This document shows, piece after piece, positions 1 through 8,256 of a stretch of 64,000 nucleotides of DNA (position 1 is the stretch's first letter; every line of letters begins with the position of its first letter). The notes below the pieces were generated by a model. The model was not told the DNA's origin. It saw only the letters and a list, made by a program, of their open reading frames with translations, and ran no database searches. The DNA is from an uncultured Alphaproteobacteria bacterium (GTDB lineage: Bacteria > Pseudomonadota > Alphaproteobacteria > Micropepsales > Micropepsaceae): contig CAIUCH010000032.1 in the NCBI GenBank assembly GCA_903897605.1, positions 30,717 through 94,716 on the forward strand, written 5' to 3'. The position numbers and the translations under genes are program-made.

Positions 1-194
1 CGCTCGATCCAGCGCATTTTGCCGGCGCGAATTTTGCCGGGCGGATGTCGGAACTTGCAGCGGTGGTGGCGGCGGACGGCGCACGTCTGCCGGGCGACCG
101 GCGCCTGATTGCCCGCAAGTGCGCCGCTGAAAATGGCCTCGGCATCGCTGACGATCTGCATGCCCAGATCGCCGCCCTGGCGGGCACGGCATAA
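1..194 (+). CDS. Ldh-family (malate/L-lactate dehydrogenase type 2) oxidoreductase, C-terminal end
   Basis: Open reading frame entering from the left edge (first full codon at base 3) and ending at TAA 192-194, about 63 residues. The visible tail begins LDPAHFAGANFAGRM and has LPGDRRL further on, which matches the C-terminal end of the Ldh_2 family of NAD(P)-dependent 2-hydroxyacid/ureidoglycolate-type dehydrogenases (LDP..F......F..RM...., then LPGE/DRR). Substrate cannot be told from the tail. It converges on the cytochrome gene on the other strand. Identification rests on a short motif stretch only. Confidence 0.65.
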   Translation, partial: LDPAHFAGANFAGRMSELAAVVAADGARLPGDRRLIARKCAAENGLGIADDLHAQIAALAGTA

Positions 195-221
195 GCGCCG
201 ACCTATGACCTGCCGTCCGCG

Positions 222-578
222 CTAGCGATTGAGCAGGGGAATATCCTTGCCGGTCGGCGCGGGCCCCTGGGACAGTGATTGGATATAGGCGACAAGATCG
301 GCGGCTTCGCTGTCGGGTAGGACTTTTTCGGTATAAGCCGGCATCTGCGCCTGGGGATGGCGCAACTGCCGCATGATCTGGCCCACGGTCAGTCCGGCAT
401 GCGCCAGCTTGGGTCCGACAAAGCTGGTGCTGGCGCCGGTAGTGCCGTGGCAAGTGTAGCAGGCATCGCGCATGTAGATCTGCTTGCCGCGCGCGACGTC
501 GCCGGATGGCGCGCCTTGTGCCAGCGCGGATGTGGCAAGCAAGAGTGTCGTCGCGGTGGCAAGGAGATATTGTTTCAT
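222..578 (-). CDS. exported class I c-type cytochrome
   Basis: About 118 residues with a Sec signal peptide (MKQYLLATATTLLLATSALA, cleavage after ALA-Q). One heme-binding CYTCH motif lies at residues 40-44, with a probable distal Met at 79 (QAQMPAY), so this is a periplasmic monoheme electron carrier. It is downstream of the exported TPP enzyme on the same strand. A GTG at 585-587 would overlap that gene's TGA by 4 bases, while the ATG at 576-578 gives a cleaner signal peptide; I chose the ATG. Tight linkage suggests it accepts electrons from, or works with, the TPP enzyme. That is inference; the cytochrome call itself is secure. Confidence 0.88.
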   Translation of the reverse strand: MKQYLLATATTLLLATSALAQGAPSGDVARGKQIYMRDACYTCHGTTGASTSFVGPKLAHAGLTVGQIMRQLRHPQAQMPAYTEKVLPDSEAADLVAYIQSLSQGPAPTGKDIPLLNR

Positions 579-583
579 GTTTT

Positions 584-2536
584 TCACCGCCCCTGACAGA
601 CGACATCGATCAAGGCGGGTTCGCCGCGCTTGACCACGGCAATGGCGCGCTTGATGGCGGCGTTGAGGTCCTTGGGATCGGTGACAGGTCCCTGGCCATA
701 AACGCCCATGCTTTGCGCCAGCTTGCCGTAATCGATGAAGGGGTCGCGGATGGTGGTGCCGATATGGGTGCGATCGACGCCGCGCTGCATGCGATTGGCC
801 ATCTGCTGCAGCAACATGATCTCCTGATGCCAGGCGCGATTATTGTGCATGATGTAGAGGATCGGAATCTTCTCATGCGCTGCGGTCCAAAGCGCGCTGG
901 GACAGCACATCAGATCGCCGTCGGATTGGATCGAAACCGTCAATCGGCCATGCTTCTTGTTGGCAAGCGCGGCGCCCAGGGTCGCCGGTGCGGTATAGCC
1001 AATGCCATAGGCGCCGGCATCGCCGATATAGCGATGATGTTTGTCGGCATGCCAAAGCTTCTGCGGCCAGGAATTCTGGAACAGGGAGCCGGACGCCAAA
1101 GTCCAGTCTTCATCCTTGATGACGTTGTAAAGCTCCATCACCAGCCGCGCCGTGGTGATCGGTTGCGAATCCCAACCTTCGGCCGCAAGCGCGCGCTGCT
1201 CGCCAAGCGCCGCCAAATGCGCATCGCCCAGCTTTTTGCCGCGAAGGTCGAAATTCGAGCGTTTGTTCTGGTCGATCAAAACCCGGCACGCTTCGATCAG
1301 CGAAGGCAGGCTGGCTTCGGCGTCGCCTTCCAGCGCCAGATCGGCATCGGGATAACGTTGGAAATCCTGGTAGTTGGAATGGAAGTTGAGATCGACGGCG
1401 GAAAGACTGATGCGTTTCGCGCCGGGCTTGGTGATGCTTTGGGTGCTGACGTCGGTATGCGGGACAAAGGAATGGGTGGTGCCCCAGAAATCGGTCATCT
1501 CCATGCCCAAGATCATATCAGCCCCGGCAATTGCCGCACGACCGCGGCTGGTCTGGTTGAGGGGATGGCGCCAGGGAAAATTCATCCGCCCGGAGGCATC
1601 CACCACCGGCGCCTGCAACAGCTCGGCAAGTTCGACCAGATACCGCAGTCCCGCCGGCGTGCGCGCGACGCGGTCGCAGACCAGGACCGGGGCTTCGGCC
1701 GCGACCAGCATTTTGGCGACATCCCGCAGCGCGCCGTCTTCGGCTTGCGGCGCGGCGATCTTGGGCGGATGCGGAATTGCCGGACGCGGCGCGTCTTCGA
1801 TCGGGTCTTCCTGCAAGTCTGTGGAGGTGACCAGCAGGACCGGTCCATAGGGCGGCGTCATGGCGTATTTCCACGCCCGTGTCGCGGATTCCGCCCAATG
1901 CTGAAGGGAGCCGGGGCGGTCGTCCCATTTGACGAAATCGCGCACGATCGCCGCCCCGTCCTGCACCGAATGGACGAACTGCACCATGGTCTTGCGGGTA
2001 CGCAGGTCCGGCGCCGTCGGCGTGATCAGGAATATCGGTACGCGGTCGGCATAGGCATTGTAGATCGCCATCGAGCCATGCTGCAGGCCCACCGTGTCGT
2101 GCATCATCGCCGCCATGGGCTTGCCTTCGATCTTGGCATAGCCATGGCACATGGCGACCGAGACCTCTTCATGCATGCAGGAGAGGAAATCGATATGCGG
2201 TTCGGTCAGCATGCCGTAATTGATCAGCGACTCGTGAATGCCGCGGAAACTTGAGCCGACAAAAGCTGCGGCATGTTCGATGCCCAGGCCGCGCATGACA
2301 TCGACCATGAAGTCGCCGCCGCTGCTCGATTGGGTGATCGGCTGGACGTCCGCAGGCATACCGCGCTCGGCCTCGCGATCCGGTGCCGCCGGAATACTGG
2401 ATGCGGGTGCCTTCGGCGGAGCGGCTTCTTGCGCTGCAACGGACAATGGGGCTGTGAGGGCGCCGGCCCCGGCCAGGGTCGCGCCTTTGAGGAAGAAGCG
2501 GCGTCCGAGCTTGATTTCATCGCTACGCTTCGCCAT
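584..2536 (-). CDS. Tat-exported thiamine pyrophosphate-dependent enzyme (acetolactate synthase/benzoylformate decarboxylase fold)
   Basis: About 650 residues. A twin-arginine signal GRRFFLKG (11-18) and hydrophobic h-region precede an AAQ cleavage region. The remainder has the three-domain PYR/central/PP layout of TPP enzymes. In the PYR domain the HEEVSVAMCHGYAK block (about 122-135) carries the catalytic Glu. In the PP domain the TPP/Mg motif runs from GDG (about 540) to NN (about 566). Both cofactor determinants are intact, so it should be active, but outside the cytoplasm. An in-frame ATG 33 bases upstream (2569) is possible; I chose 2536 because it sits just before the Tat motif. It overlaps or abuts the cytochrome c gene downstream. 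Likely reaction is decarboxylation or oxidation of a 2-oxo acid; substrate unknown. Confidence 0.85.
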   Translation of the reverse strand: MAKRSDEIKLGRRFFLKGATLAGAGALTAPLSVAAQEAAPPKAPASSIPAAPDREAERGMPADVQPITQSSSGGDFMVDVMRGLGIEHAAAFVGSSFRGIHESLINYGMLTEPHIDFLSCMHEEVSVAMCHGYAKIEGKPMAAMMHDTVGLQHGSMAIYNAYADRVPIFLITPTAPDLRTRKTMVQFVHSVQDGAAIVRDFVKWDDRPGSLQHWAESATRAWKYAMTPPYGPVLLVTSTDLQEDPIEDAPRPAIPHPPKIAAPQAEDGALRDVAKMLVAAEAPVLVCDRVARTPAGLRYLVELAELLQAPVVDASGRMNFPWRHPLNQTSRGRAAIAGADMILGMEMTDFWGTTHSFVPHTDVSTQSITKPGAKRISLSAVDLNFHSNYQDFQRYPDADLALEGDAEASLPSLIEACRVLIDQNKRSNFDLRGKKLGDAHLAALGEQRALAAEGWDSQPITTARLVMELYNVIKDEDWTLASGSLFQNSWPQKLWHADKHHRYIGDAGAYGIGYTAPATLGAALANKKHGRLTVSIQSDGDLMCCPSALWTAAHEKIPILYIMHNNRAWHQEIMLLQQMANRMQRGVDRTHIGTTIRDPFIDYGKLAQSMGVYGQGPVTDPKDLNAAIKRAIAVVKRGEPALIDVVCQGR

Positions 2537-2616
2537 GCGGCCCCGCCGGTATTGCTGGTCGGCGGCCATTCTCAGGAAGAAGCCTTGCCAGTCAATGCGG
2601 GGAGAGGCAAAAGCCA

Positions 2617-2635
2617 GCCCCGCTCTATCCGGGGC
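2617..2635. promoter_or_regulatory. short inverted repeat in divergent intergenic region
   Basis: GCCCCG, 7-base spacer, CGGGGC, between the divergently transcribed TPP enzyme gene and the CHRD gene. It could be an operator or a leader hairpin of the CHRD transcript. There is no further support. Confidence 0.25.
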
Positions 2636-2685
2636 GATGCGAATTCTGATAAGAAAAATATGTCCAATGCCGAGGGGGCAAAGCC

Positions 2686-3123
2686 ATGAAGCGCATGATC
2701 AGCGGAGCGGTCGTTTTTGCCATCCTCACGGCTGTTCCCGTCTTTGCGGCCGATCCGCAATTCGAAGGCGAGCTCGATCCTGTCCCGCACGACAATTCCA
2801 CCCGCGACAATGTCGTGGGCACCGGCATGGTATCCGCCCTATTGTCCGGCAATACCCTCACGGTGAGCGGAAACTTTGCCGGGTTGTCCTCGGCCGCGAC
2901 GGCGGCGCATCTCAAAATGGGATTGGCGATGGGCGTTCCCGGCCCGTCGATCGGCGATCTCACCGCGACGCAAGCAACGGACGGCAAGATTTCTGGCAGC
3001 ATCAAGTTGAACGCCGCTGCGATCGCCGCTCTGAAAAAAGGCGGACTGTATGTCGAACTCGACAGTGCCAACGCGCCGGACGGCAATTCCTGGGGCTGGC
3101 TCGAGAATCCGGAGCCGAACTAG
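2686..3123 (+). CDS. exported CHRD-domain protein
   Basis: 145 residues with a signal peptide ([21 protein letters not shown]) and a CHRD-like beta domain: the [18 protein letters not shown] stretch, the AAHLKMG stretch (normally AHIH in the family) and a terminal [16 protein letters not shown] block. CHRD is a chordin-related extracellular/periplasmic domain of unknown biochemical role, often encoded beside redox proteins. A good ribosome site (GAGGGGG) precedes the ATG. The next gene, a PQQ/cytochrome dehydrogenase, starts 28 bases downstream, so the two are probably one operon. The canonical His pair is reduced to one His here. Confidence 0.75.
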   Translation: MKRMISGAVVFAILTAVPVFAADPQFEGELDPVPHDNSTRDNVVGTGMVSALLSGNTLTVSGNFAGLSSAATAAHLKMGLAMGVPGPSIGDLTATQATDGKISGSIKLNAAAIAALKKGGLYVELDSANAPDGNSWGWLENPEPN

Positions 3124-3151
3124 CCTTAATGATCCAAGGAGACGTCATTTC

Positions 3152-5287
3152 ATGACCGGGTTTGGAAAATATTTCGCGCTGGCGGTTGCCATCATTGCTC
3201 TTGACCATGTCTACGCCGCCGCCGTTGAAAATCCGCCTGTGGCGGTTTTCGCGGTGGACCAGGCCGCCGCCGGGAGAAGCGAATATCTCGAGAATTGCGC
3301 CGGCTGCCACGGCAACAATCTCGCGGGCGGGAATGATTCGCCGGCGCTTGCGGGCATCGGCTTCATGAGCAGTTGGGGCAGCCGATCGACCAAGGCGCTC
3401 TACCAGTTCATCTCCACCACCATGCCGGTGGGCAATGCCGGCAATCTCGGCGCCGGCACCTATGCGGACATCGCCGCTTTTCTTCTGGAAGCCAATGGCG
3501 CCAAACCCGGCACGGCCATTCTGACCGGCAACACCGACGTCCGCGTCGGCTCTGTCGCCAATGGCCAGGTCTTGGCCGAGGTGCAGAAGGGATTGGCGCC
3601 GCCGCTGGATCAGGGTGGCTCGCCGCGCGCAACCACCCATCTGGGCATCACGGTCGCGGGCATGGTGCGAAATTACGTTCCGGTCACTGACGACATGCTG
3701 GCGCATCCGTCCGATGGCGACTGGCTGATGTATCGGCGCAGCTACCAGGGTTGGAGCTACAGCCCGCTCACTCAGATCGATGCGCGCAACGTCAAAACGC
3801 TTCAGCTCAAATGGTCCTGGGCGATGAAAGAGGGCGGCGCCAGCGAGGTGACGCCGATCGTTCACAATGGTGTGATCTTTCTGTCCAACACCTCCAACAC
3901 GGTGCAGGCGCTGGATGCCAGGACCGGCGAACTGATCTGGGAGAATCATATCGGGCCGGAAGCAACAGTCGCCTATATGGCGACGCGCAGCTTGGCGCTC
4001 TATGCCGACAAGGTCTATGTCGCGACCACCGATGCCAAGCTGTATGCACTGGACGCGCGCACCGGCAAGGTTGCATGGCATGTCGAAATCGCGCCGCCGC
4101 CGAAAGGCGAGACCGGCGGCGTCATCGTCATTCACGACAAGGTGCTGGTGGGGATGATGGGCTGCGACAATTACACGATCGTCAATTGCCACATGAGCGC
4201 CTATGACGCGCAAACCGGTAAGCAGGATTGGACCTTCTACACCACGGCGCGCGAAGGAACGCCCGGCGGCGACAGCTGGAACAAACTTCCCGACACGCAG
4301 CGCGCCGGCACCGATACCTGGATTGCCGGGACTTATGATCCGGAACTGAACACGACCTATTGGGGCGTGGCGCAGTCAAAACCCTGGATGCGCGCCAGCC
4401 GCAAGACATATGGCGCACCGACGCTTTATGCCAATTCGACTTTGGCGCTCGATCCGGATAGCGGCAAACTCAAATGGTATTACCAGCACATCCCGGGAGA
4501 ATCGCTTGACCTGGACGAAGTTTTCGAACGGGTGTTGATCGATCATGGCGACCAGAAGACCCTGATGACAATCGGCAAGGATGGCGTGTTGTGGAAGCTG
4601 GATCGCGTCACGGGCAAATTCCTGGGTGAAAAGGAGACCCTGTTTCAGAATGTCTTCAGCAAGATCGATCCCAAGACCGGTCAGGTGACCTATCGTTCCG
4701 ATATCATCAACCAGAAGACCAATGAATGGATCTCCTCCTGCCCCGGACCGGAAGGTGGCCATGACTGGCAGGCGACCAGTTACAACGCGCCCACCGATCT
4801 GCTGATCATTCCGCTCAGCCAAAGTTGCGTGCTGATGCGCGGCCATGACGTCGACATGAAGCTGGGCGGCGGCGGCACCGCCGCGTCGCAGCTTTTCTAT
4901 TTCATGCCCGGAACCCATCGCAACATGGGCAAGCTGGTCGCCTATGACACCAAGAGCATGAAGGAAGTCTGGTCCTTCCAGCAGCGTGCGCCGTTCCTCA
5001 CCTCGGTGCTCTCGACCGGCGGCGGTGTCGCCTTCATTGGCGATTTCGACCGCGTCTTCAAGGCGGTGGATGTGAGGACCGGCAAGACGCTGTGGCAGAC
5101 CAGGCTGGGAAACACGGTGCAGGGCTATCCCGTCTCGTTCAGTCTCGATGGCAAACAATATGTCGCCGTCACGACTGGACTGGGCGGCGGCAGTCCCGAA
5201 CAAAAGCCCTCCACCTTGCTGACCGAGGTGCATCGCTCCGGCACCGGCCAGCAGCTTTATCTGTTCGCGCTGCCGGACGGCGGTTGA
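3152..5287 (+). CDS. PQQ-dependent dehydrogenase fused to an N-terminal cytochrome c domain
   Basis: 711 residues from the ATG at 3152, preceded by AAGGAG at 3136-3141. Order: signal peptide (about 1-24), cytochrome c domain with CAGCH at 49-53, then an eight-bladed PQQ propeller with repeated W-motif blades ([54 protein letters not shown]). SLDLDEVF (about 451-458) sits where the catalytic Asp pair of quinoprotein alcohol dehydrogenases lies. Known quinohemoprotein ADHs carry the heme domain at the C terminus; here it is N-terminal. I find no vicinal Cys-Cys pair, a hallmark of classic alcohol-oxidising members. Expected role: periplasmic oxidation of an alcohol or sugar with electrons passed to the fused heme. 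Substrate unknown. Confidence 0.88.
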   Translation: MTGFGKYFALAVAIIALDHVYAAAVENPPVAVFAVDQAAAGRSEYLENCAGCHGNNLAGGNDSPALAGIGFMSSWGSRSTKALYQFISTTMPVGNAGNLGAGTYADIAAFLLEANGAKPGTAILTGNTDVRVGSVANGQVLAEVQKGLAPPLDQGGSPRATTHLGITVAGMVRNYVPVTDDMLAHPSDGDWLMYRRSYQGWSYSPLTQIDARNVKTLQLKWSWAMKEGGASEVTPIVHNGVIFLSNTSNTVQALDARTGELIWENHIGPEATVAYMATRSLALYADKVYVATTDAKLYALDARTGKVAWHVEIAPPPKGETGGVIVIHDKVLVGMMGCDNYTIVNCHMSAYDAQTGKQDWTFYTTAREGTPGGDSWNKLPDTQRAGTDTWIAGTYDPELNTTYWGVAQSKPWMRASRKTYGAPTLYANSTLALDPDSGKLKWYYQHIPGESLDLDEVFERVLIDHGDQKTLMTIGKDGVLWKLDRVTGKFLGEKETLFQNVFSKIDPKTGQVTYRSDIINQKTNEWISSCPGPEGGHDWQATSYNAPTDLLIIPLSQSCVLMRGHDVDMKLGGGGTAASQLFYFMPGTHRNMGKLVAYDTKSMKEVWSFQQRAPFLTSVLSTGGGVAFIGDFDRVFKAVDVRTGKTLWQTRLGNTVQGYPVSFSLDGKQYVAVTTGLGGGSPEQKPSTLLTEVHRSGTGQQLYLFALPDGG

Positions 5288-5293
5288 GCCAGT

Positions 5294-5407
5294 TCAGTTC
5301 TTGAAGGTTTTCTTCTCCACGTTCCATTCGCTGCAGGAGCCGCGATACAAGACGTTGTCGGACGCCGCATAAAGTTCGTGAATCAGGCAGCCGGTGAACC
5401 GGTCAAT
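5294..5407 (-). pseudogene. possible remnant of a small protein gene (C-terminal fragment)
   Basis: On the minus strand a 37-codon stretch ending at TGA (5294-5296) has coding-like composition (GCLIHELYAASDNVLYRG, then SCSEWNVEKKTFKN) but no start codon. It is bounded upstream by an in-frame TGA (5408-5410), beyond which GCGTTNKASC continues in the same frame. This looks like the eroded end of a cysteine-containing protein. It lies between the convergent PQQ dehydrogenase and the mutarotase-fold gene (5288-5439 otherwise empty). I do not recognise the family. Confidence 0.3.
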
Positions 5408-5439
5408 TCAGCACGAGGCCTTGTTCGTGGTGCCGCAAC

Positions 5440-6474
5440 CTATCGTGTGGGCGCACTATAGGTATATGTGTAAGTCCAGCGCTTGGTTTCGCCGGGCGCC
5501 AGCTCGATGCCGATATGAGGCTCCACCGCCATCACGGTGCGGATAGACCAAAGATACATTTTTACCAATTTCTGGTCTCCCGTAACCCGCATCCCAGCTC
5601 CGGTTTTGGTGTTCTCCACTTTGATGTCGTAGTCGCGTGCGTTATCGCCGAAACCGGAAATGAGAAAAGCAACGCGCTCCTCGCCCACCAGCGGCCGGAC
5701 ATAGGCGATGTGATTGCCGCGAATGCGCGCCGTGCCTGCGTTCGGCATGATGTCGGGCGTGATCGCGTAGGGGAGGGTCACCATCACGTCGCCATTGCCG
5801 GGGCTGAGCTTAAGAAAGTTATGATCATAGACATTCGTATTGATCGGCATGATGCCGGTGTTGGTCAGCTCGTGCTCGATCCGCATTTGCGGTTTGCCCG
5901 GGACCAACTGCAGTCTTTTCAGATAATGAAAACCGCCCGCGATATCCTGAGTGAAAGTGACACCCGAGTCCGTTACTGTGACACCGCGCTGGCCAGCGTC
6001 GATAAGGTCATAGCTGCGGCCATGGTCATAGTCCTTGTGATCGGGCTTGCGCAGCATGCCGACGCCGACTTTGAGGAATGTCCCGCCGGGCATGGCTTCG
6101 TCGAAGCCGATGGGCGCGAATTCCTCCACCGGACCGGATATCGCACTGTGGAATCCCACCACCAGGCCCTGCGGCGTATAGGGATCTTCCAGATCCTCCG
6201 ATGAAACACGGTCAAACCAGGGTCCATAAAATTCCTGCCCACCGAAGGTCAGGCTACCGACCACCCCCGCCTGATCGAAGCGCTGGCCGCGATAGAAGCC
6301 TTTACCGGGATCGATCAGATATATTTTCGCTTTGATCAGACCGTTGCCGATAGTCGCCGAGGGGGAATCTGGTGACACGGGGAGGACACGGATCGGCGCC
6401 GCCGCCACAGCCGCCGCGCCCATCGTCAGCATCGCCGTCAAAGTGATAGCCGCGAATAATCTTCCGGTCGCCAT
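5440..6474 (-). CDS. exported galactose mutarotase-fold protein of unknown function
   Basis: About 344 residues with a signal peptide (MATGRLFAAITLTAMLTMGA, AVAAAP cleavage). The body is beta-rich with aldose-1-epimerase-superfamily features: YLIDPGKGFYRGQRFDQAG near the N terminus, then GPWFDRVSSEDLEDPYTPQG, LELTNTG-type and VYDHNFLKLSP segments, and a final LAPGETKRWTYTYTY. Such secreted proteins are probably carbohydrate-binding or carbohydrate-modifying, but activity is unproven. An ATG at 6505-6507 overlaps the Lrp stop codon (TGATG) and would add 11 residues and translational coupling; the start at 6474 has a better GGGGGA ribosome site and signal peptide. Confidence 0.6.
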   Translation of the reverse strand: MATGRLFAAITLTAMLTMGAAAVAAAPIRVLPVSPDSPSATIGNGLIKAKIYLIDPGKGFYRGQRFDQAGVVGSLTFGGQEFYGPWFDRVSSEDLEDPYTPQGLVVGFHSAISGPVEEFAPIGFDEAMPGGTFLKVGVGMLRKPDHKDYDHGRSYDLIDAGQRGVTVTDSGVTFTQDIAGGFHYLKRLQLVPGKPQMRIEHELTNTGIMPINTNVYDHNFLKLSPGNGDVMVTLPYAITPDIMPNAGTARIRGNHIAYVRPLVGEERVAFLISGFGDNARDYDIKVENTKTGAGMRVTGDQKLVKMYLWSIRTVMAVEPHIGIELAPGETKRWTYTYTYSAPTR

Positions 6475-6506
6475 CCTGTCCCCCATTTTGCGCCTCAGTC
6501 CGGACA

Positions 6507-6980
6507 TCAGCGGCTGGTCCGCAGCGGCACTGCCGTGGTGCGCTTGATCTCTTCCAGCACGATGCTGGAGCGCACGCTGGCCACCTCGGACGCCTTGAGT
6601 AGATATTCCGTCAGCAGGCGATTATAGCTCTGCAGATCCGCCGTGATCACCCGCAGCATGTAATCTCCGTCGCCGGTAATCTTGGCGCATTCCTGAACTT
6701 CCGGCAGGCGCAGCAACCGTTCCCGGAACGCCAGAATCTCGGATTCGGCATGGGTGCGCATCACGATCATGACGAATGCGGTGACGCCCAAGCCCAGCTT
6801 GCTGCTGTTCAGGATCGCCACCCGGCGGTCGATATAATCGTCCTGTTCCAGCCGCTGGACGCGGCGCGAAATCTGAGAGGCCGACAAGCGGGCCTGATCG
6901 GCGAGGTCGCTGTTGGTCAGCTGCGCGTTGGACTGCAGCGCCTCCAGGATGCGGATGTCGAAGCTGTCCAAATCGGCCAT
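6507..6980 (-). CDS. Lrp/AsnC family transcriptional regulator
   Basis: 157 residues from the ATG at 6980 (GGGG ribosome site 6 bases upstream), the usual family length. The N-terminal winged helix (DSFDIRILEALQSNAQLT, then LADQARLSASQISRRVQRLEQ) is followed by a RAM effector domain (GVTAFVMIVM, ECAKITGDGDYMLRV, SSIVLEEIK). It is divergent from the tyrosine-degradation operon that begins with hppD at 7144, so regulation of that operon by an amino or aromatic keto acid is likely. Upstream in-frame ATGs at 7001 and 7073 would give non-family extensions and are less likely. Confidence 0.88.
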   Translation of the reverse strand: MADLDSFDIRILEALQSNAQLTNSDLADQARLSASQISRRVQRLEQDDYIDRRVAILNSSKLGLGVTAFVMIVMRTHAESEILAFRERLLRLPEVQECAKITGDGDYMLRVITADLQSYNRLLTEYLLKASEVASVRSSIVLEEIKRTTAVPLRTSR

Positions 6981-7064
6981 AACGACCCCAACGGGCGACA
7001 TATTTGATGCATGGAATCGGCAAAATATGCAAAACTGGTGCACATCTTTATCAAAAATGGCCAA

Positions 7065-7101
7065 TGAATGCAAATAATTCGCATATTCATGCGCCTAACA
7101 T
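7065..7101 (+). promoter_or_regulatory. candidate operator/promoter between the Lrp gene and hppD
   Basis: An imperfect 25-base dyad runs 7065-7089, with outer arms TGAAT and ATTCA and inner GC/GC contacts, in an AT-rich patch of an otherwise GC-rich region. It is followed by TAACAT (7096-7101), a reasonable -10 hexamer for hppD. Position and AT-rich dyad structure suit an Lrp/AsnC binding site overlapping the -35 region. Inferred, not proven. Confidence 0.4.
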
Positions 7102-7143
7102 GGGGCTCAGCGCGGATCGGCGCGCCTTTGCCGGGAGCAAAAG

Positions 7144-8193
7144 ATGTTGGAATGCGACAATCCCCTTGGTCTGAACGGCTTCGCCTTTGTCGAATTCACC
7201 AGCCCGGATATCGACACGATGACGGGTCAACTCAAGCAGTTGGGATTTGTCGCGGCCGCCCGGCAAGAGGCCCGAAACCTGACCCTGTTCCGTCAAGGCA
7301 ATATCGCCATCGTGCTCAACTCGGGAAGCGGCCGCCAGGCCGCTGAGTTCCGCGACCTGCATGGTCCGTCCGCCAATGGCATGGCATTTCGCGTCACCGA
7401 TGCCGCCAAGGCGCATGCTCTTGCGCTGTCGCGCGGCGCCATTTCGGTGCCGGCGGAATATGGCGCCCTTGGCCCGGACAGTAAGATTCTGCAGGGTATC
7501 GGCGGTTCGCTTTTATATCTGGTCGATTCCGACCCGTTCCAGGATTGGCGCGAAGTGCCGGGCTGGCGCCAGGCCGCGGCCGAGAATGGTGTCGGCCTCA
7601 ATATTCTCGATCACCTCACTCACAATGTCCGGCGTGGCGAGATGCGCGTCTGGTCCAACTTTTACAGCAAGCTGTTCGGCTTCGAGGAACAGAAATATTT
7701 CGACATCAAGGGCCAGATGACGGGCCTGTTCAGTCAGGCCATGATCGCGCCGGACCACGCCATCCGCATTCCGCTCAATGAAAGCCAGGACGACAAGAGC
7801 CAGATCGAGGAATTCATCGAGCAGTATCATGGCGAAGGCATCCAGCATCTGGCCTTCACCACTGGCGACATCTATGCCACGGTCGAGGCGCTGCGCCGGC
7901 GCGGCGTCAAGCTGCAGGACACGATCGAGACCTATTACGAACTGGTGGACAAGCGCGTTCCTGGGCATGGCGAGGATGTCGCGCGCCTCAAGCGCAATCG
8001 CATCCTGATCGATGGCAGCGTGGAAGAGGGCATTTTGCTGCAGATTTTCACGGAGAATCTGTTCGGCCCGATCTTCTTCGAGATCATCCAACGCAAGGGC
8101 AATGAGGGCTTCGGCAACGGCAATTTCCAGGCCCTGTTCGAATCCATCGAACTCGACCAGATCCGGCGGGGTGTCATCTCTGCCCATGCATAG
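7144..8193 (+). CDS. hppD: 4-hydroxyphenylpyruvate dioxygenase
   Basis: 349 residues, normal bacterial length, with two VOC (vicinal oxygen chelate) halves. The Fe(II) facial triad is visible as H157 (LDHLTHNV), H235 (IQHLAF) and E313 (GPIFFEIIQRKG). The C-terminal gating helix motif GFGNGNFQALFESIE is intact. It converts 4-hydroxyphenylpyruvate to homogentisate in the cytoplasm. It is the first gene of a four-gene tyrosine/phenylalanine catabolic operon (hppD, hmgA, fahA, maiA). The gap to hmgA is 63 bases; the later genes overlap. Probably controlled by the divergent Lrp-type regulator. Confidence 0.97.
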   Translation: MLECDNPLGLNGFAFVEFTSPDIDTMTGQLKQLGFVAAARQEARNLTLFRQGNIAIVLNSGSGRQAAEFRDLHGPSANGMAFRVTDAAKAHALALSRGAISVPAEYGALGPDSKILQGIGGSLLYLVDSDPFQDWREVPGWRQAAAENGVGLNILDHLTHNVRRGEMRVWSNFYSKLFGFEEQKYFDIKGQMTGLFSQAMIAPDHAIRIPLNESQDDKSQIEEFIEQYHGEGIQHLAFTTGDIYATVEALRRRGVKLQDTIETYYELVDKRVPGHGEDVARLKRNRILIDGSVEEGILLQIFTENLFGPIFFEIIQRKGNEGFGNGNFQALFESIELDQIRRGVISAHA

Positions 8194-8256
8194 GCGCCCG
8201 CATGTGCCAAACGGCATCATGTGTGATAAGAGCGAACGGGCGGAGCGCCACTTTCG

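Noticed and set aside
506..2254. Long plus-strand frame (582 codons) opposite the TPP enzyme
   Set aside because: Antisense to a gene with clear cofactor motifs and signal sequence; translation is rich in Arg, Gly and His without any family resemblance, as expected from GC-rich antisense frames.
5408..5410. In-frame TGA as a selenocysteine codon
   Set aside because: No convincing SECIS-like hairpin directly downstream and no recognised selenoprotein family; a decayed gene is simpler.
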